The position numbers and the translations under genes are program-made. Under the pieces are notes generated by a model. The model saw only the letters and a program-made list of their open reading frames with translations. It did no database searches and was not told the origin of the DNA. A DNA stretch of 64,000 nt from the NCBI RefSeq assembly GCF_034479515.1, contig NZ_CP140152.1, forward strand, positions 434,001-498,000. Direction: 5' to 3'. The stretch is from Duganella zoogloeoides (GTDB lineage: Bacteria > Pseudomonadota > Gammaproteobacteria > Burkholderiales > Burkholderiaceae_D). Below are positions 41,622 through 50,156 of this stretch, piece by piece. Positions within the stretch are counted from its first letter, which is position 1. Every line of letters starts with the position of its first letter.

Positions 41622-43601
41622 ATGACTGAGCTCAAGGACAACCAGCTGGAACTGCACAAGTTCCGTCTGCGCCTGACGGTGGTGGGCGGCGTGGTGCTCA
41701 CCTGCTTTGTCCTGCTGCTGGCGCGCCTGGTGTGGCTGCAGGTGATCAAGCACGAGGACTACGCCGTCAAGGCCGAGGACAACCGCATCTCGCTCGTGCC
41801 GATCCAGCCCAACCGGGGCCTGATTGTCGATCGCAACGGCGTGGTCCTGGCCCGCAACTACTCGGCGTACACGCTCGAGATCACGCCATCGAAACTCACC
41901 GCCTCGCTGGACGAGACCATCGACGCGCTGTCGAAATTGGTGGCGATCGACATCAAGGACCGCAAGCGCTTTCGCCACCTGCTCGAAGAATCGAAACGCT
42001 TCGAGAGCGTGCCGCTGCGCACCCGCCTGACCGACGAGGAGGTGGCGCGTTTCACGGCCCAGCATTTCCGCTTTCCCGGCGTGGAAATCCAGGCGCGCCT
42101 GTTTCGCCAGTATCCGCTGGGCGAAACCGCTTCGCACGTGATCGGCTTCATCGGCCGCGTCAACCAGGCCGAGGCCCGTGCCCTGGCCGACAGCGACCAG
42201 GGCGCCAACTACAACGGCGCCGACCATATCGGCAAGGAAGGCATCGAGAAAAGCTACGAGCGCCAGTTGCACGGCACCACCGGCTTTGAGGAGGTGGAAG
42301 TATCGGCTGGCGGGCGCGCCGTGCGCACGCTGTCGCGCCGCAACGCCACGCCCGGCAGCAACCTGATCCTGTCGATCGACATCGAACTGCAAAAGGTGAT
42401 CGAGGAAGCGTTCGGCGAATGGCGCGGCGCGCTGGTCGCCATCGAGCCGGAGACGGGAGACATCCTGGCCTACGTCTCGCGCCCGGGGTTCGACCCCAAC
42501 CTGTTCGTCGATGGCATCGACACCCAGAGCTGGAACGAACTCAATACCTCGCTCGACCGGCCGATGGTGAACCGTCCGCTGTCGGGCACCTACCCGCCTG
42601 GATCGACCTTCAAGCCGTTCATGGCGCTCGCTGCCCTGGAGCGCGGCTACCGCACGCCGGGCCAGAGCATCCACGACGCCGGCTTCTTCACGCTGGGCGG
42701 CCACCGCTTCCGCGACGACAAGCCGGGCGGCCACGGCACGGTGGACATGTTCAAGTCCATTTCGGAGTCGTGCGACACCTATTACTACATCCTCGGCAAC
42801 GAGATGGGCATCGACACCATCAGCGAATTCATGAAGCCGTTCGGCTTCGGCCAGCTGACCGGCATCGACCTCGAACACGAAAAGCAGGGCGTGCTGCCGT
42901 CGAAAGAGTGGAAACGCAACCGCTTTAAAAAGAACGCGGCCGCGCAGCGCTGGCAGCTCGGCGACACCATTTCGATCAGCATCGGCAACGGCTATAACAA
43001 CTACACGCCGCTGCAGATGGCGCACGCAGTGGCCAACCTGGCCAACAACGGTGTGGTGATGAAGCCGCACCTGGTGAAAATCCTCGAGGACGGCGGCACC
43101 CATGCGCGCCAGCTGACAGTGGCGCGCGAGAGCTACCGCATCCCGCTCAAGCAGCAGAACGTCGATTTCATCAAGAGCGCCATGGTGGGCGTGACCACCG
43201 GCGGCACCGCCAGCAAGGTATTCGCCAACGCCGGCTATGTCTCGGGCGGCAAGACCGGCACCGCGCAACTGTTCGCCATAAAGAAGAACGAGAAGTACAA
43301 CGCCAAGCTGGTGGCCGCGCACCTGCGCGACAATGCGCTGTATACGGCCTTTGCGCCAGCCGACAAGCCGCGCATCGCGATTGCGGTGGTGGTGGAGAAC
43401 GGCGGCTTTGGCGCCGCCGTGGCCGCGCCGATCGTGCGCAAGGCGCTCGACTTCTACCTGCTGGGCAAGCGCCCGAACCAGAAAGACACCACGCCGGTGC
43501 CGAAGGAAGACGCCGTGCTGCGCTCGGTGGAGGACATCGAGGCCGAACATGGCGTGGTCGAACCTAAACCGGGTGTGGACACCCCGGGCAATACCGAATA
43601 A
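41622..43601 (+). CDS. mrdA: Penicillin-binding protein 2 (copy 1)
   Basis: A 659-residue class B PBP, the transpeptidase of the elongasome. One membrane anchor (about residues 18-40, VVGGVVLTCFVLLLARLVWLQ), the pedestal domain with PNRGLIVDRNGVVLA and RFPGVEIQARLFRQYPLGE, and the transpeptidase domain with Ser328-x-x-Lys331 (PGSTFKPF), Ser383-Cys-Asp385 (SCDTYYY) and Lys544-Thr-Gly (SGGKTGTAQ). ISIGNGYNNYTPLQMA matches the PBP2 consensus. A second, closely related mrdA lies 2.3 kb downstream; this copy keeps the more typical active-site motifs and is likely the main enzyme. rodA follows by 10 bp. Confidence 0.95.
   Translation: MTELKDNQLELHKFRLRLTVVGGVVLTCFVLLLARLVWLQVIKHEDYAVKAEDNRISLVPIQPNRGLIVDRNGVVLARNYSAYTLEITPSKLTASLDETIDALSKLVAIDIKDRKRFRHLLEESKRFESVPLRTRLTDEEVARFTAQHFRFPGVEIQARLFRQYPLGETASHVIGFIGRVNQAEARALADSDQGANYNGADHIGKEGIEKSYERQLHGTTGFEEVEVSAGGRAVRTLSRRNATPGSNLILSIDIELQKVIEEAFGEWRGALVAIEPETGDILAYVSRPGFDPNLFVDGIDTQSWNELNTSLDRPMVNRPLSGTYPPGSTFKPFMALAALERGYRTPGQSIHDAGFFTLGGHRFRDDKPGGHGTVDMFKSISESCDTYYYILGNEMGIDTISEFMKPFGFGQLTGIDLEHEKQGVLPSKEWKRNRFKKNAAAQRWQLGDTISISIGNGYNNYTPLQMAHAVANLANNGVVMKPHLVKILEDGGTHARQLTVARESYRIPLKQQNVDFIKSAMVGVTTGGTASKVFANAGYVSGGKTGTAQLFAIKKNEKYNAKLVAAHLRDNALYTAFAPADKPRIAIAVVVENGGFGAAVAAPIVRKALDFYLLGKRPNQKDTTPVPKEDAVLRSVEDIEAEHGVVEPKPGVDTPGNTE
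42429..42593 (+). repeat. Near-identical block shared with the second mrdA (copy 1)
   Basis: 165 bp that match 46682-46846 at all but six positions, including a 62-base run (42513-42574) with no difference. It spans the stretch just before the active-site serine. Surrounding parts of the two genes differ at many synonymous sites, so the block looks freshly homogenised. Confidence 0.85.
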
Positions 43602-43611
43602 GGAACCCGCA

Positions 43612-44724
43612 ATGCGCATCCACGAAAGGCGCTCCCTGGGGCGCCGCCTTCGCCCATACTTCACGGTGTTCGATGGCCCGCTCACGCTGATCATCGTCGC
43701 CCTGCTGACGGTGAGCATGATCACGCTGTACTCGGCCAGCATCGGCATTCCCGGCAAGATGGAAGACCAGGTGCGCAACATCGTGCTGTCGTTCCTGGTG
43801 ATGTGGCTGGCCGCTAATATCTCGCCGCAGACCATGATGCGCATCGCCGTGCCGGCGTACGCGGCCGGCATGATACTGCTGGTCGGCGTCGCTTTGTTCG
43901 GCATCATCAAGCTCGGTGCGCGGCGCTGGCTGCACCTCGGCATCGACATCCAGCCGTCGGAGTTCATGAAGATTGTCACGCCGATGATGCTGGCCTGGTT
44001 CTTCCAGCAGCGCGCCGGCCAGTTGCGCTGGCATTCGTACCTGCTCGCCGCCGTGCTGCTGATGGCGCCGGTGCTGTTCATCGTGCGCCAGCCCGACCTG
44101 GGTACGGCGCTGCTGGTGGTGGCCGCCGGCTTTACCGTGATCTTCCTGGCTGGCCTGGCGTGGAAGGCCATCGGCGTGCTGCTGGTGCTGTTCGGCGCCA
44201 GCCTGCCGGTGATCTGGACCCTGCTGCACGATTACCAGCGCGAACGCGTGATGACGCTGATCGACCCCACCTCCGACCCGCTGGGCAAGGGCTTCCACAT
44301 CATCCAGTCCACCATCGCGGTGGGCTCGGGCGGCATGACCGGCAAGGGCTGGACCCACGGCACCCAGGCCCACCTCGAATTCGTCCCCGAGCGCACCACC
44401 GACTTCATCTTCGCCGTGTATTCCGAGGAGTTCGGCCTGATCGGCAACCTGGTGCTGCTGCTGCTGTACCTGCTGCTGGTAGGGCGCGGCCTGATGATCG
44501 CCGGGAATGCCGCCAATTTGTTCAGCCGCCTGCTGGCCGGCGCCATGACGATGATCTATTTCGCCTACGCGTTCGTCAACATGGGCATGGTCAGCGGCAT
44601 CCTGCCGGTGGTGGGCGTGCCGCTGCCGTACATGAGCTACGGCGGCACCGCGCTGCTCACGCTCGGCCTGGCCGGCGGCATCCTGATGAGCATCCAGCGC
44701 CACCGCAAGCTGGTGCAGACCTGA
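43612..44724 (+). CDS. rodA: Rod-shape glycosyltransferase RodA (copy 1)
   Basis: A 370-residue SEDS peptidoglycan polymerase with about ten membrane segments, partner of PBP2 in elongation. Family motifs: PSEFMKIVTPMMLAWFF, RQPDLGTALLVVAAG, a periplasmic loop with GKGWTHGTQAHLEFVPERTT and DFIFAVYSEEFGLIGNL (catalytic Asp region is the W-HGTQ..LEF loop), and GVPLPYMSYGGTALLTLG at the end. AAGGA precedes the ATG. The next gene is a second rodA, starting on the last base of this one (TGATG). Confidence 0.95.
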   Translation: MRIHERRSLGRRLRPYFTVFDGPLTLIIVALLTVSMITLYSASIGIPGKMEDQVRNIVLSFLVMWLAANISPQTMMRIAVPAYAAGMILLVGVALFGIIKLGARRWLHLGIDIQPSEFMKIVTPMMLAWFFQQRAGQLRWHSYLLAAVLLMAPVLFIVRQPDLGTALLVVAAGFTVIFLAGLAWKAIGVLLVLFGASLPVIWTLLHDYQRERVMTLIDPTSDPLGKGFHIIQSTIAVGSGGMTGKGWTHGTQAHLEFVPERTTDFIFAVYSEEFGLIGNLVLLLLYLLLVGRGLMIAGNAANLFSRLLAGAMTMIYFAYAFVNMGMVSGILPVVGVPLPYMSYGGTALLTLGLAGGILMSIQRHRKLVQT

Positions 44725-45878
44725 TGGCGGCCTTTAACTCGGAGCGCTCCCTGTTCCAGCGCGTGCGCCCGTACGTGGCGGTGTTCGATCTGCCGCTGGC
44801 GCTGATCATTTTGCTGCTGCTGTCGGTGGGGTTGGTGACGCTGTATTCGGCCGGCCTGGCCATTCCCGGCAAGGTCACCGACCAGCTACGTAATATCGGC
44901 GCGGCGTTCGTCGTCATGTGGCTGGCCGCGAACACGCCACCACAAACCCTGATGCGGCTGGCCGCGCCCGTGTATGCGCTGGCGGTGCTGCTGCTGGTGG
45001 CGGTGGCGCTGTTCGGCACCATCAAGGGCGGCTCGCGCCGCTGGATCACCGTCGGCGTGCAGATCCAGCCGTCGGAATTCATGAAGATCGCCATGCCGCT
45101 GATGCTGGCCTGGTACTTCCAGCTGCAGGCCGGGCGCCTGCGCTGGCATACCTACGCGGCGGCGGCGGCATTGCTGGCGGTGCCGGTGTTCCTGATCGCG
45201 CGCCAGCCCGACCTGGGCACTGCCTTGCTGGTGGTGGCCGCCGGCGGCGCCGTGATCTACCTGGCCGGCCTGGCCTGGAAGGTGCTGGCCGCGCTGGTGG
45301 TGATGGGCTGCGCCGCAATGCCGGTGCTGTGGACCATGTTGCACGACTATCAGCGCGAGCGTGTGCTCACACTCATCGATCCGTACCACGATCCGCTGGG
45401 GCAGGGCTTCCACATCATCCAGTCGATGATCGCCATCGGCTCCGGCGGCGCGGGCGGCAAGGGCTGGACCCATGGCACCCAGGCCCACCTGGAATTCATC
45501 CCCGAGCGCACCACCGATTTCATTTTTGCCGTGTTCTCCGAGGAGTTCGGCCTGGCGGGCAACCTGGTGCTGGTGACGCTGTACCTGCTGCTGATCTGGC
45601 GCGCCACGTCGATTGCGCTCAATGCGCCCACCTTTTTCACGCGCCTGCTCGCCGGCGCCATCACCATGATTTACTTTACCTATGCCTTCGTGAACATGGC
45701 CATGGTCAGCGGCATCGTGCCGGTGGTCGGCGTGCCGCTGCCGTTCATGAGCTACGGGGGCACCGCGCTGTTTACCCTCGGGATCGGCGCCGGCATCCTG
45801 ATGAGCATTTCGCACTTCACTCGCACCGTGCGCCATGGCGCCGGCAGTCATGCGCCGGCCTGGGGAGTGACGGCATGA
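44724..45878 (+). CDS. rodA: Rod-shape glycosyltransferase RodA (copy 2)
   Basis: A 384-residue second SEDS protein, aligned end to end with copy 1 (IQPSEFMKIAMPLMLAWYF, RQPDLGTALLVVAAGG, GKGWTHGTQAHLEFIPERTT, VPLPFMSYGGTALFTLG). It has a slightly longer C-terminus (HFTRTVRHGAGSHAPAWGVTA). The conserved SEDS loop and motifs are intact, so it should be active. It starts one base before copy 1 ends and overlaps the second mrdA by four bases (ATGA), so this RodA is most tightly coupled with the second PBP2. Confidence 0.94.
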   Translation: MAAFNSERSLFQRVRPYVAVFDLPLALIILLLLSVGLVTLYSAGLAIPGKVTDQLRNIGAAFVVMWLAANTPPQTLMRLAAPVYALAVLLLVAVALFGTIKGGSRRWITVGVQIQPSEFMKIAMPLMLAWYFQLQAGRLRWHTYAAAAALLAVPVFLIARQPDLGTALLVVAAGGAVIYLAGLAWKVLAALVVMGCAAMPVLWTMLHDYQRERVLTLIDPYHDPLGQGFHIIQSMIAIGSGGAGGKGWTHGTQAHLEFIPERTTDFIFAVFSEEFGLAGNLVLVTLYLLLIWRATSIALNAPTFFTRLLAGAITMIYFTYAFVNMAMVSGIVPVVGVPLPFMSYGGTALFTLGIGAGILMSISHFTRTVRHGAGSHAPAWGVTA

Positions 45879-48004
45879 TCGAAATCAAGGATACCGAGCG
45901 CGAACTGCGCGAGTTCCGCACCCGTATCGCGGTGCTGGTCGGCGTGGTATTCGTCTGCTTTTCGCTGTTGCTGGCGCGCCTGATCTGGCTGCAGGTGATC
46001 AAGCACGACGACTTCGCCGTCAAGGCGGAAGAGAACCGCATTGCCATCGTGCCGATCGCACCCAACCGGGGCTTGATCTACGACCGCAACGGCGTGGTCC
46101 TGGCCAATAACTATTCGGCCTACACGCTCGAGATCACGCCATCGAAACTCACGGCGTCGCTCGACGACACCATCGAGCAGCTATCGACGCTGGTCAATAT
46201 CGAGGTCAAGGACCGGCGCCGCTTCAAGAAGCTGATGGAAGAGTCGAAACGCTTCGAGAGCGTGCCGCTGCGCACCCGCCTCTCCGACGAGGAAGTGGCG
46301 CGCTTTTCCGCGCAGCGCTTCCGTTTTCCCGGCGTGGAAGTGCAGGCGCGCCTGTTCCGCCAGTACCCGCTGGGCGAGACGGCGTCGCACGTGATCGGCT
46401 ACATCGGCCGCATCAACCGTGCCGATGCCGCTGCCATCGACGAGCGCGAGGACACCGCCAACTACCGCGGCACCGACCATATCGGCAAGGAAGGGCTGGA
46501 AAAAAGCTACGAGCAGCAGCTGCATGGCCGCACCGGCTACGAAGAAGTAGAAGTGTCGGCCGGCGGCCGGGCCATCCGCACGCTGTCGCGCAAGCCCGCC
46601 ACGCCCGGCGACAACCTGATCCTGTCGATCGACATTGAGCTGCAAAAAGTGGTGGAAGACGCCTTTGGCGAGCGCCGCGGCGCGCTTGTCGCCATCGAGC
46701 CGGAGACGGGCGACATCCTGGCCTACGTCTCGCGCCCGGGGTTCGACCCCAACCTGTTCGTGGACGGCATCGACACCCAGAGCTGGAACGAACTCAATAC
46801 CTCGCTCGACCGGCCGATGGTGAACCGGCCGCTGTCCGGCACCTACGCCCCCGGTTCGACCTTCAAGCCGTTCATGGCGCTGGCCGCGCTGGAACTGGGC
46901 AAGCGCACCACCACCTATGCCACCTACGACCCCGGTTTCTACATGCTGGGCGGGCACCGCTTCAACGATGACGTGGTGGGCGGTCACGGTTCGGTGGCCA
47001 TGCACCGATCGATCGTGGTCTCGTGTAACACGTATTATTACGAGCTCGGTCACGACATGGGCATCGACATGATCCACGATTTCATGAAACCGTTCGGCTT
47101 CGGCCAGAAGACCGGCATTGACCTGATCGGCGAGAAAACCGGCGTGCTGCCGTCGCAGGACTGGAAGCGCAAGCGCTTCAAGGGTTCGGCCGGGCGCTGG
47201 GTGGGCGGCGACACGATCTCGGTCAGCAACGGCTCGGGCTACAACGCCTATACGCCGCTGCAGATCGCCCACGCCATGGCCAACCTGGCCAACAACGGCG
47301 TGGTGATGAAGCCGCACCTGGTGAAAATCCTGGAAAATGGCGGCACACGGGCGCGCACGCTTACGGTCTCCAAGGAGAGTTACCGGATACCGCTCAAGCA
47401 GGAAAACATCGACTTCATCAAGAACGCCATGGTGGGCGTGACCACCGAAGCCGGCGGCACCGGCGTGCGCGCCTTTACCGGCGCCGAATATCGCGTGGGC
47501 GGCAAGACCGGCACCGCGCAGGTGATCACGATCCGGAAAGGCGAGAAGTACAATGCGTCCCGGCTGGCCGAACGCCTGCGCGACAACGCGCTGTTCGTCG
47601 CCTTTGCGCCGGCCGAAAAGCCGCGCATCGCACTGGCGCTGGTGGTGGAAAACGCCGGCATGGGTGGCCTCGAAGCGGCGCCGATCGCGCGCAAGGCCAT
47701 CGATTATTATTTGCTGGGCAAGCGCCCGGCCGGCAAGGATACCACCAAGGTCGAGAAGGAAGACGCCGAAGAGATCCTGCCGGTGGAAGGCCAGACGCTC
47801 GAAGAGCAGGCCGCCGCCGCCCGCCTCGAAGCGCAGGGCAACCAGGCGCCGGGACTGATGCCGACGGCGCAGCCGCCAGGCACGCCGGCACCGGCTCCGG
47901 CTCAAACACCAACGCCGGCACCGGCGCCCGCGCCGGCTCCAGTGCCAGCTCCGGCGGCGCCCACGCCCGCCACGCAGCCCGCGCCAGCGGTCCGCAAGAA
48001 CTGA
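45875..48004 (+). CDS. mrdA: Penicillin-binding protein 2 (copy 2, with Pro/Ala tail)
   Basis: A 709-residue class B PBP collinear with copy 1: Ser328-x-x-Lys331, Ser383-Cys-Asn385, Lys544-Thr-Gly occur at the same residue numbers. Differences from copy 1: the second motif is SCN instead of SCD; the PBP2 stretch ISIGxGYN reads ISVSNGSGYN; and there are about 50 extra C-terminal residues rich in Pro and Ala (PAPAQTPTPAPAPAPAPVP). All catalytic residues are kept, so it is probably an active transpeptidase, perhaps used under other conditions or at another site. It overlaps rodA copy 2 by ATGA, and rlpA follows after 13 bp. Confidence 0.95.
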   Translation: MIEIKDTERELREFRTRIAVLVGVVFVCFSLLLARLIWLQVIKHDDFAVKAEENRIAIVPIAPNRGLIYDRNGVVLANNYSAYTLEITPSKLTASLDDTIEQLSTLVNIEVKDRRRFKKLMEESKRFESVPLRTRLSDEEVARFSAQRFRFPGVEVQARLFRQYPLGETASHVIGYIGRINRADAAAIDEREDTANYRGTDHIGKEGLEKSYEQQLHGRTGYEEVEVSAGGRAIRTLSRKPATPGDNLILSIDIELQKVVEDAFGERRGALVAIEPETGDILAYVSRPGFDPNLFVDGIDTQSWNELNTSLDRPMVNRPLSGTYAPGSTFKPFMALAALELGKRTTTYATYDPGFYMLGGHRFNDDVVGGHGSVAMHRSIVVSCNTYYYELGHDMGIDMIHDFMKPFGFGQKTGIDLIGEKTGVLPSQDWKRKRFKGSAGRWVGGDTISVSNGSGYNAYTPLQIAHAMANLANNGVVMKPHLVKILENGGTRARTLTVSKESYRIPLKQENIDFIKNAMVGVTTEAGGTGVRAFTGAEYRVGGKTGTAQVITIRKGEKYNASRLAERLRDNALFVAFAPAEKPRIALALVVENAGMGGLEAAPIARKAIDYYLLGKRPAGKDTTKVEKEDAEEILPVEGQTLEEQAAAARLEAQGNQAPGLMPTAQPPGTPAPAPAQTPTPAPAPAPAPVPAPAAPTPATQPAPAVRKN
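46682..46846 (+). repeat. Near-identical block shared with the first mrdA (copy 2)
   Basis: Counterpart of the block at 42429-42593; the two differ at six positions over 165 bp, and 46766-46827 is identical to 42513-42574. Other well-conserved patches lie near 46106-46164 and 46239-46280. Confidence 0.85.
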
Positions 48005-48017
48005 AAAGGATGACGAC

Positions 48018-49298
48018 ATGAGGCCAGGCTTCAACACCACGCCCGCCCGCTCGTGCGGCCACCACGCGGAACATGAATGGGCCGACAACGCGCTGGGCCA
48101 TGCAGCAGTCCACACGCCAAACCGGGCGTCACGCCAAACGCCACACCGCATGGTGCCAGCAACGGCAAAGGCTCCGCTGCTGGTCCCAGTGTTATTGGCC
48201 GCCTTGCTGGCCGGCTGCGCCAGCGCGCCTGACGAACGGCTTCCCCGCACCTCGCGCGTGGGCGGTCCCGTGATCAAGGCGCCGCCCACCGGCAAGGCGC
48301 AACCGGGCCTGCCGGTGCTGCCGCCGGCCAATTCCGGGCGCGGCGGTTACTACCAGGACGACGGCCCTGGCGACAATCCGCCCGAGAACCTGGCCGCCGT
48401 GCCGGACGCCGAGGTGCGTAACGATCCGCTGCTGCCGCGTTCCAACCGCCCGTACGTGGTGCTCGGTAAAACCTACACGCCGATTACCGACGACGAGCCG
48501 TTTACCCAGGTGGGAATGGGTACGTGGTACGGGAAAAAATTCCACGGCCAGCGCACGTCGTCCGGCGAACTGTATGACATGTACAAGATGACGGCCGCCC
48601 ATCCCACGCTGCCGATTCCATCGTATGCGCGGGTGTCGAACATGCTCACCGGCGCCACGGTGGTGGTGCGCATCAATGACCGCGGGCCGTTCCACTCCAA
48701 GCGCGTGATCGATGTGTCGTACACGGCGGCGCTCAAGCTTGGCCTGCTCAACAAGGGCAGTCACGAATTGAAAGTGGAGCGCATCCTGCCGGCCGAGATC
48801 GACCGCATGCTGGCCACGCGCGGCGGCGTCTCGACCACCAGCGGGCCGCGACTGGCATCGCAATCGCCGCAGGCATCGCCGGACAAGCGCCTGTCGTCGT
48901 TCAGGGGCGATGACGAAAAGCCGGCGCTGGTGCTGGCGCCGCGCGCGGTACCGGCCTCCGAGATCGAAGCACTGATGCTGGGCGACGGCGCAAAGGCCGC
49001 GCCTGCAGCAGCCGCCGCGCCGGCCGCGCCGCCGGCAGTGCCGGCAACTCCAGCGACCCAGGACGAGGCGCTCGCTGGCGGCTACTACCTGCAACTGGGC
49101 GCCTACTCGCGCCCGGACGGCGCGCGTCAGTTGCAAGGCCAACTGGCCGGCGCCGCGCTGGCGGCGTTGCACGTGGTGCAGAGCGGTCCCGTGTTCCGCC
49201 TGTTCAGCGGCCCGTTCGCCAGCCGCCAGGCGGCGCAAGACGCCATCGCCAACCTGCCGTCGGCGCTCAAGCTCAAGCCACTCGTCATCCAGCGCTGA
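48018..49298 (+). CDS. rlpA: Septal ring lytic transglycosylase RlpA
   Basis: A 426-residue RlpA family lipoprotein. The double-psi beta-barrel catalytic domain lies at about residues 165-255 (GMGTWYGKKFHGQRTSSGE, VVVRINDRGPFHSKRVIDVS), and a SPOR domain that binds denuded glycan closes the protein (about 350-425, YYLQLGAYSRPDGARQ). The lipobox is LAGC at 63-66. The ATG at 48018 has an excellent ribosome site (AAAAGGA) but puts 44 odd residues before the signal peptide; the ATG at 48150 gives a normal signal peptide (MVPATAKAPLLVPVLLAALLAGC) but lacks a ribosome site. The true start is uncertain. It closes the elongasome operon, the usual rodA-rlpA order. Confidence 0.9.
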   Translation: MRPGFNTTPARSCGHHAEHEWADNALGHAAVHTPNRASRQTPHRMVPATAKAPLLVPVLLAALLAGCASAPDERLPRTSRVGGPVIKAPPTGKAQPGLPVLPPANSGRGGYYQDDGPGDNPPENLAAVPDAEVRNDPLLPRSNRPYVVLGKTYTPITDDEPFTQVGMGTWYGKKFHGQRTSSGELYDMYKMTAAHPTLPIPSYARVSNMLTGATVVVRINDRGPFHSKRVIDVSYTAALKLGLLNKGSHELKVERILPAEIDRMLATRGGVSTTSGPRLASQSPQASPDKRLSSFRGDDEKPALVLAPRAVPASEIEALMLGDGAKAAPAAAAAPAAPPAVPATPATQDEALAGGYYLQLGAYSRPDGARQLQGQLAGAALAALHVVQSGPVFRLFSGPFASRQAAQDAIANLPSALKLKPLVIQR

Positions 49299-49301
49299 CA
49301 A

Positions 49302-49404
49302 TTCGGGGTCAGTGCCGACATTCGGACATTTTTGAACTTAATCGCGCGATATTGGTCACCGTAGCGATGAGCTCGTGTCCAAATGTCGGCACTGACCCCG
49401 AAGT
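49302..49404. repeat. Inverted-repeat element (MITE/REP-like) between convergent genes
   Basis: A 21-bp perfect inverted repeat, TTCGGGGTCAGTGCCGACATT at 49303-49323 against its complement at 49383-49403, extendable to about 27 bp with one mismatch (GGACA/TGTCC). It encloses about 50 bp of unique sequence. It fills nearly the whole gap between rlpA and the convergent SPOR gene, so it may also work as a two-way terminator. The size and shape suit a small non-autonomous mobile element; no transposase is present. Confidence 0.8.
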
Positions 49405-49409
49405 GGGGG

Positions 49410-50144
49410 TTAGCGGCAGGTGCGAACGTCGGTGTTGGGGAAGTCGGCGCGGATCTTGTCGAGGTCGGCCTTCAGTGCCGGCGCGACGTCGCGGAACTGG
49501 AATGCCAGCAGGCGGCTGCCGCTCATGCGCGGCGTGACGCGCGCCGTGCGCACGCCCTGCTTGACCAGCATTGCCAGCTGGTTTTGCGCTGCACCCTCGG
49601 TCTTGAATACGCCGAGCGATATGCCGTAGCGCAGCGGCGAATTATCCGAAATGACGTAGTAGTTGGTCACGCCCAGGCCGCGCAGTTCGGCCGCCTTGCG
49701 GTCGGCCGCTTCCTTGCTGCCTTGCGGCGGGATGTGCACGATGTAGCTCGACACCTCGGTGCCGGGCAGGTTGCGGCGCGACTGGCGGTCGCCCAGTTGC
49801 AGCGGTGCCAGGCGCGCCTCGAAACGGCGCGCCTCGGCCAGCACGAAGCTGCCGATTTCCACGCAGGCCAGCGGCGGCGCCGGCTTGGCAGCAGGCGTGG
49901 TGCCGGCGGCAGTGGCACTAGCTGCGTCAGTGTCGGTGGCGGCATTGGCGGCAACCGCAGGAGCGCTCGCCTCGGTGCGGTGCGCGCGCTCGGACGAGAC
50001 CAGTGTCAGGTCTTTGGGGTTGAGCTGGCGCTGCAGGCGCTGCGGTTCGCGCTCGTTGCCGCTGAAATGCCCGAGGTAGCCCTGGCCGTACGCGAACAGC
50101 GCGGCATTGACGGCCAACAGCGAACAAAAGATAAATTTCAGCAC
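49410..50144 (-). CDS. SPOR domain protein
   Basis: A 244-residue protein with an N-terminal membrane anchor or signal (MLKFIFCSLLAVNAALFAYGQG), an Ala-rich linker (about 55-90), and a C-terminal region with the SPOR pattern (EVSSYIVHIPPQGSKEAADRKAAELRGLGVTNYYVI, SLGVFKTEGAAQNQLAMLVKQG). SPOR domains bind peptidoglycan stripped of peptides, found at division sites. GTG start with AGGGA upstream. It is the last gene of the argS operon, 12 bp after coaX. Confidence 0.82.
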   Translation of the reverse strand: MLKFIFCSLLAVNAALFAYGQGYLGHFSGNEREPQRLQRQLNPKDLTLVSSERAHRTEASAPAVAANAATDTDAASATAAGTTPAAKPAPPLACVEIGSFVLAEARRFEARLAPLQLGDRQSRRNLPGTEVSSYIVHIPPQGSKEAADRKAAELRGLGVTNYYVISDNSPLRYGISLGVFKTEGAAQNQLAMLVKQGVRTARVTPRMSGSRLLAFQFRDVAPALKADLDKIRADFPNTDVRTCR

Positions 50145-50156
50145 GGGCGTCCCTGG

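Noticed and set aside
41436..44171. A 911-residue minus-strand frame across the mrdA-rodA region
   Set aside because: Antisense shadow of well-recognised PBP2 and RodA genes; no domain recognised and abnormal residue composition.
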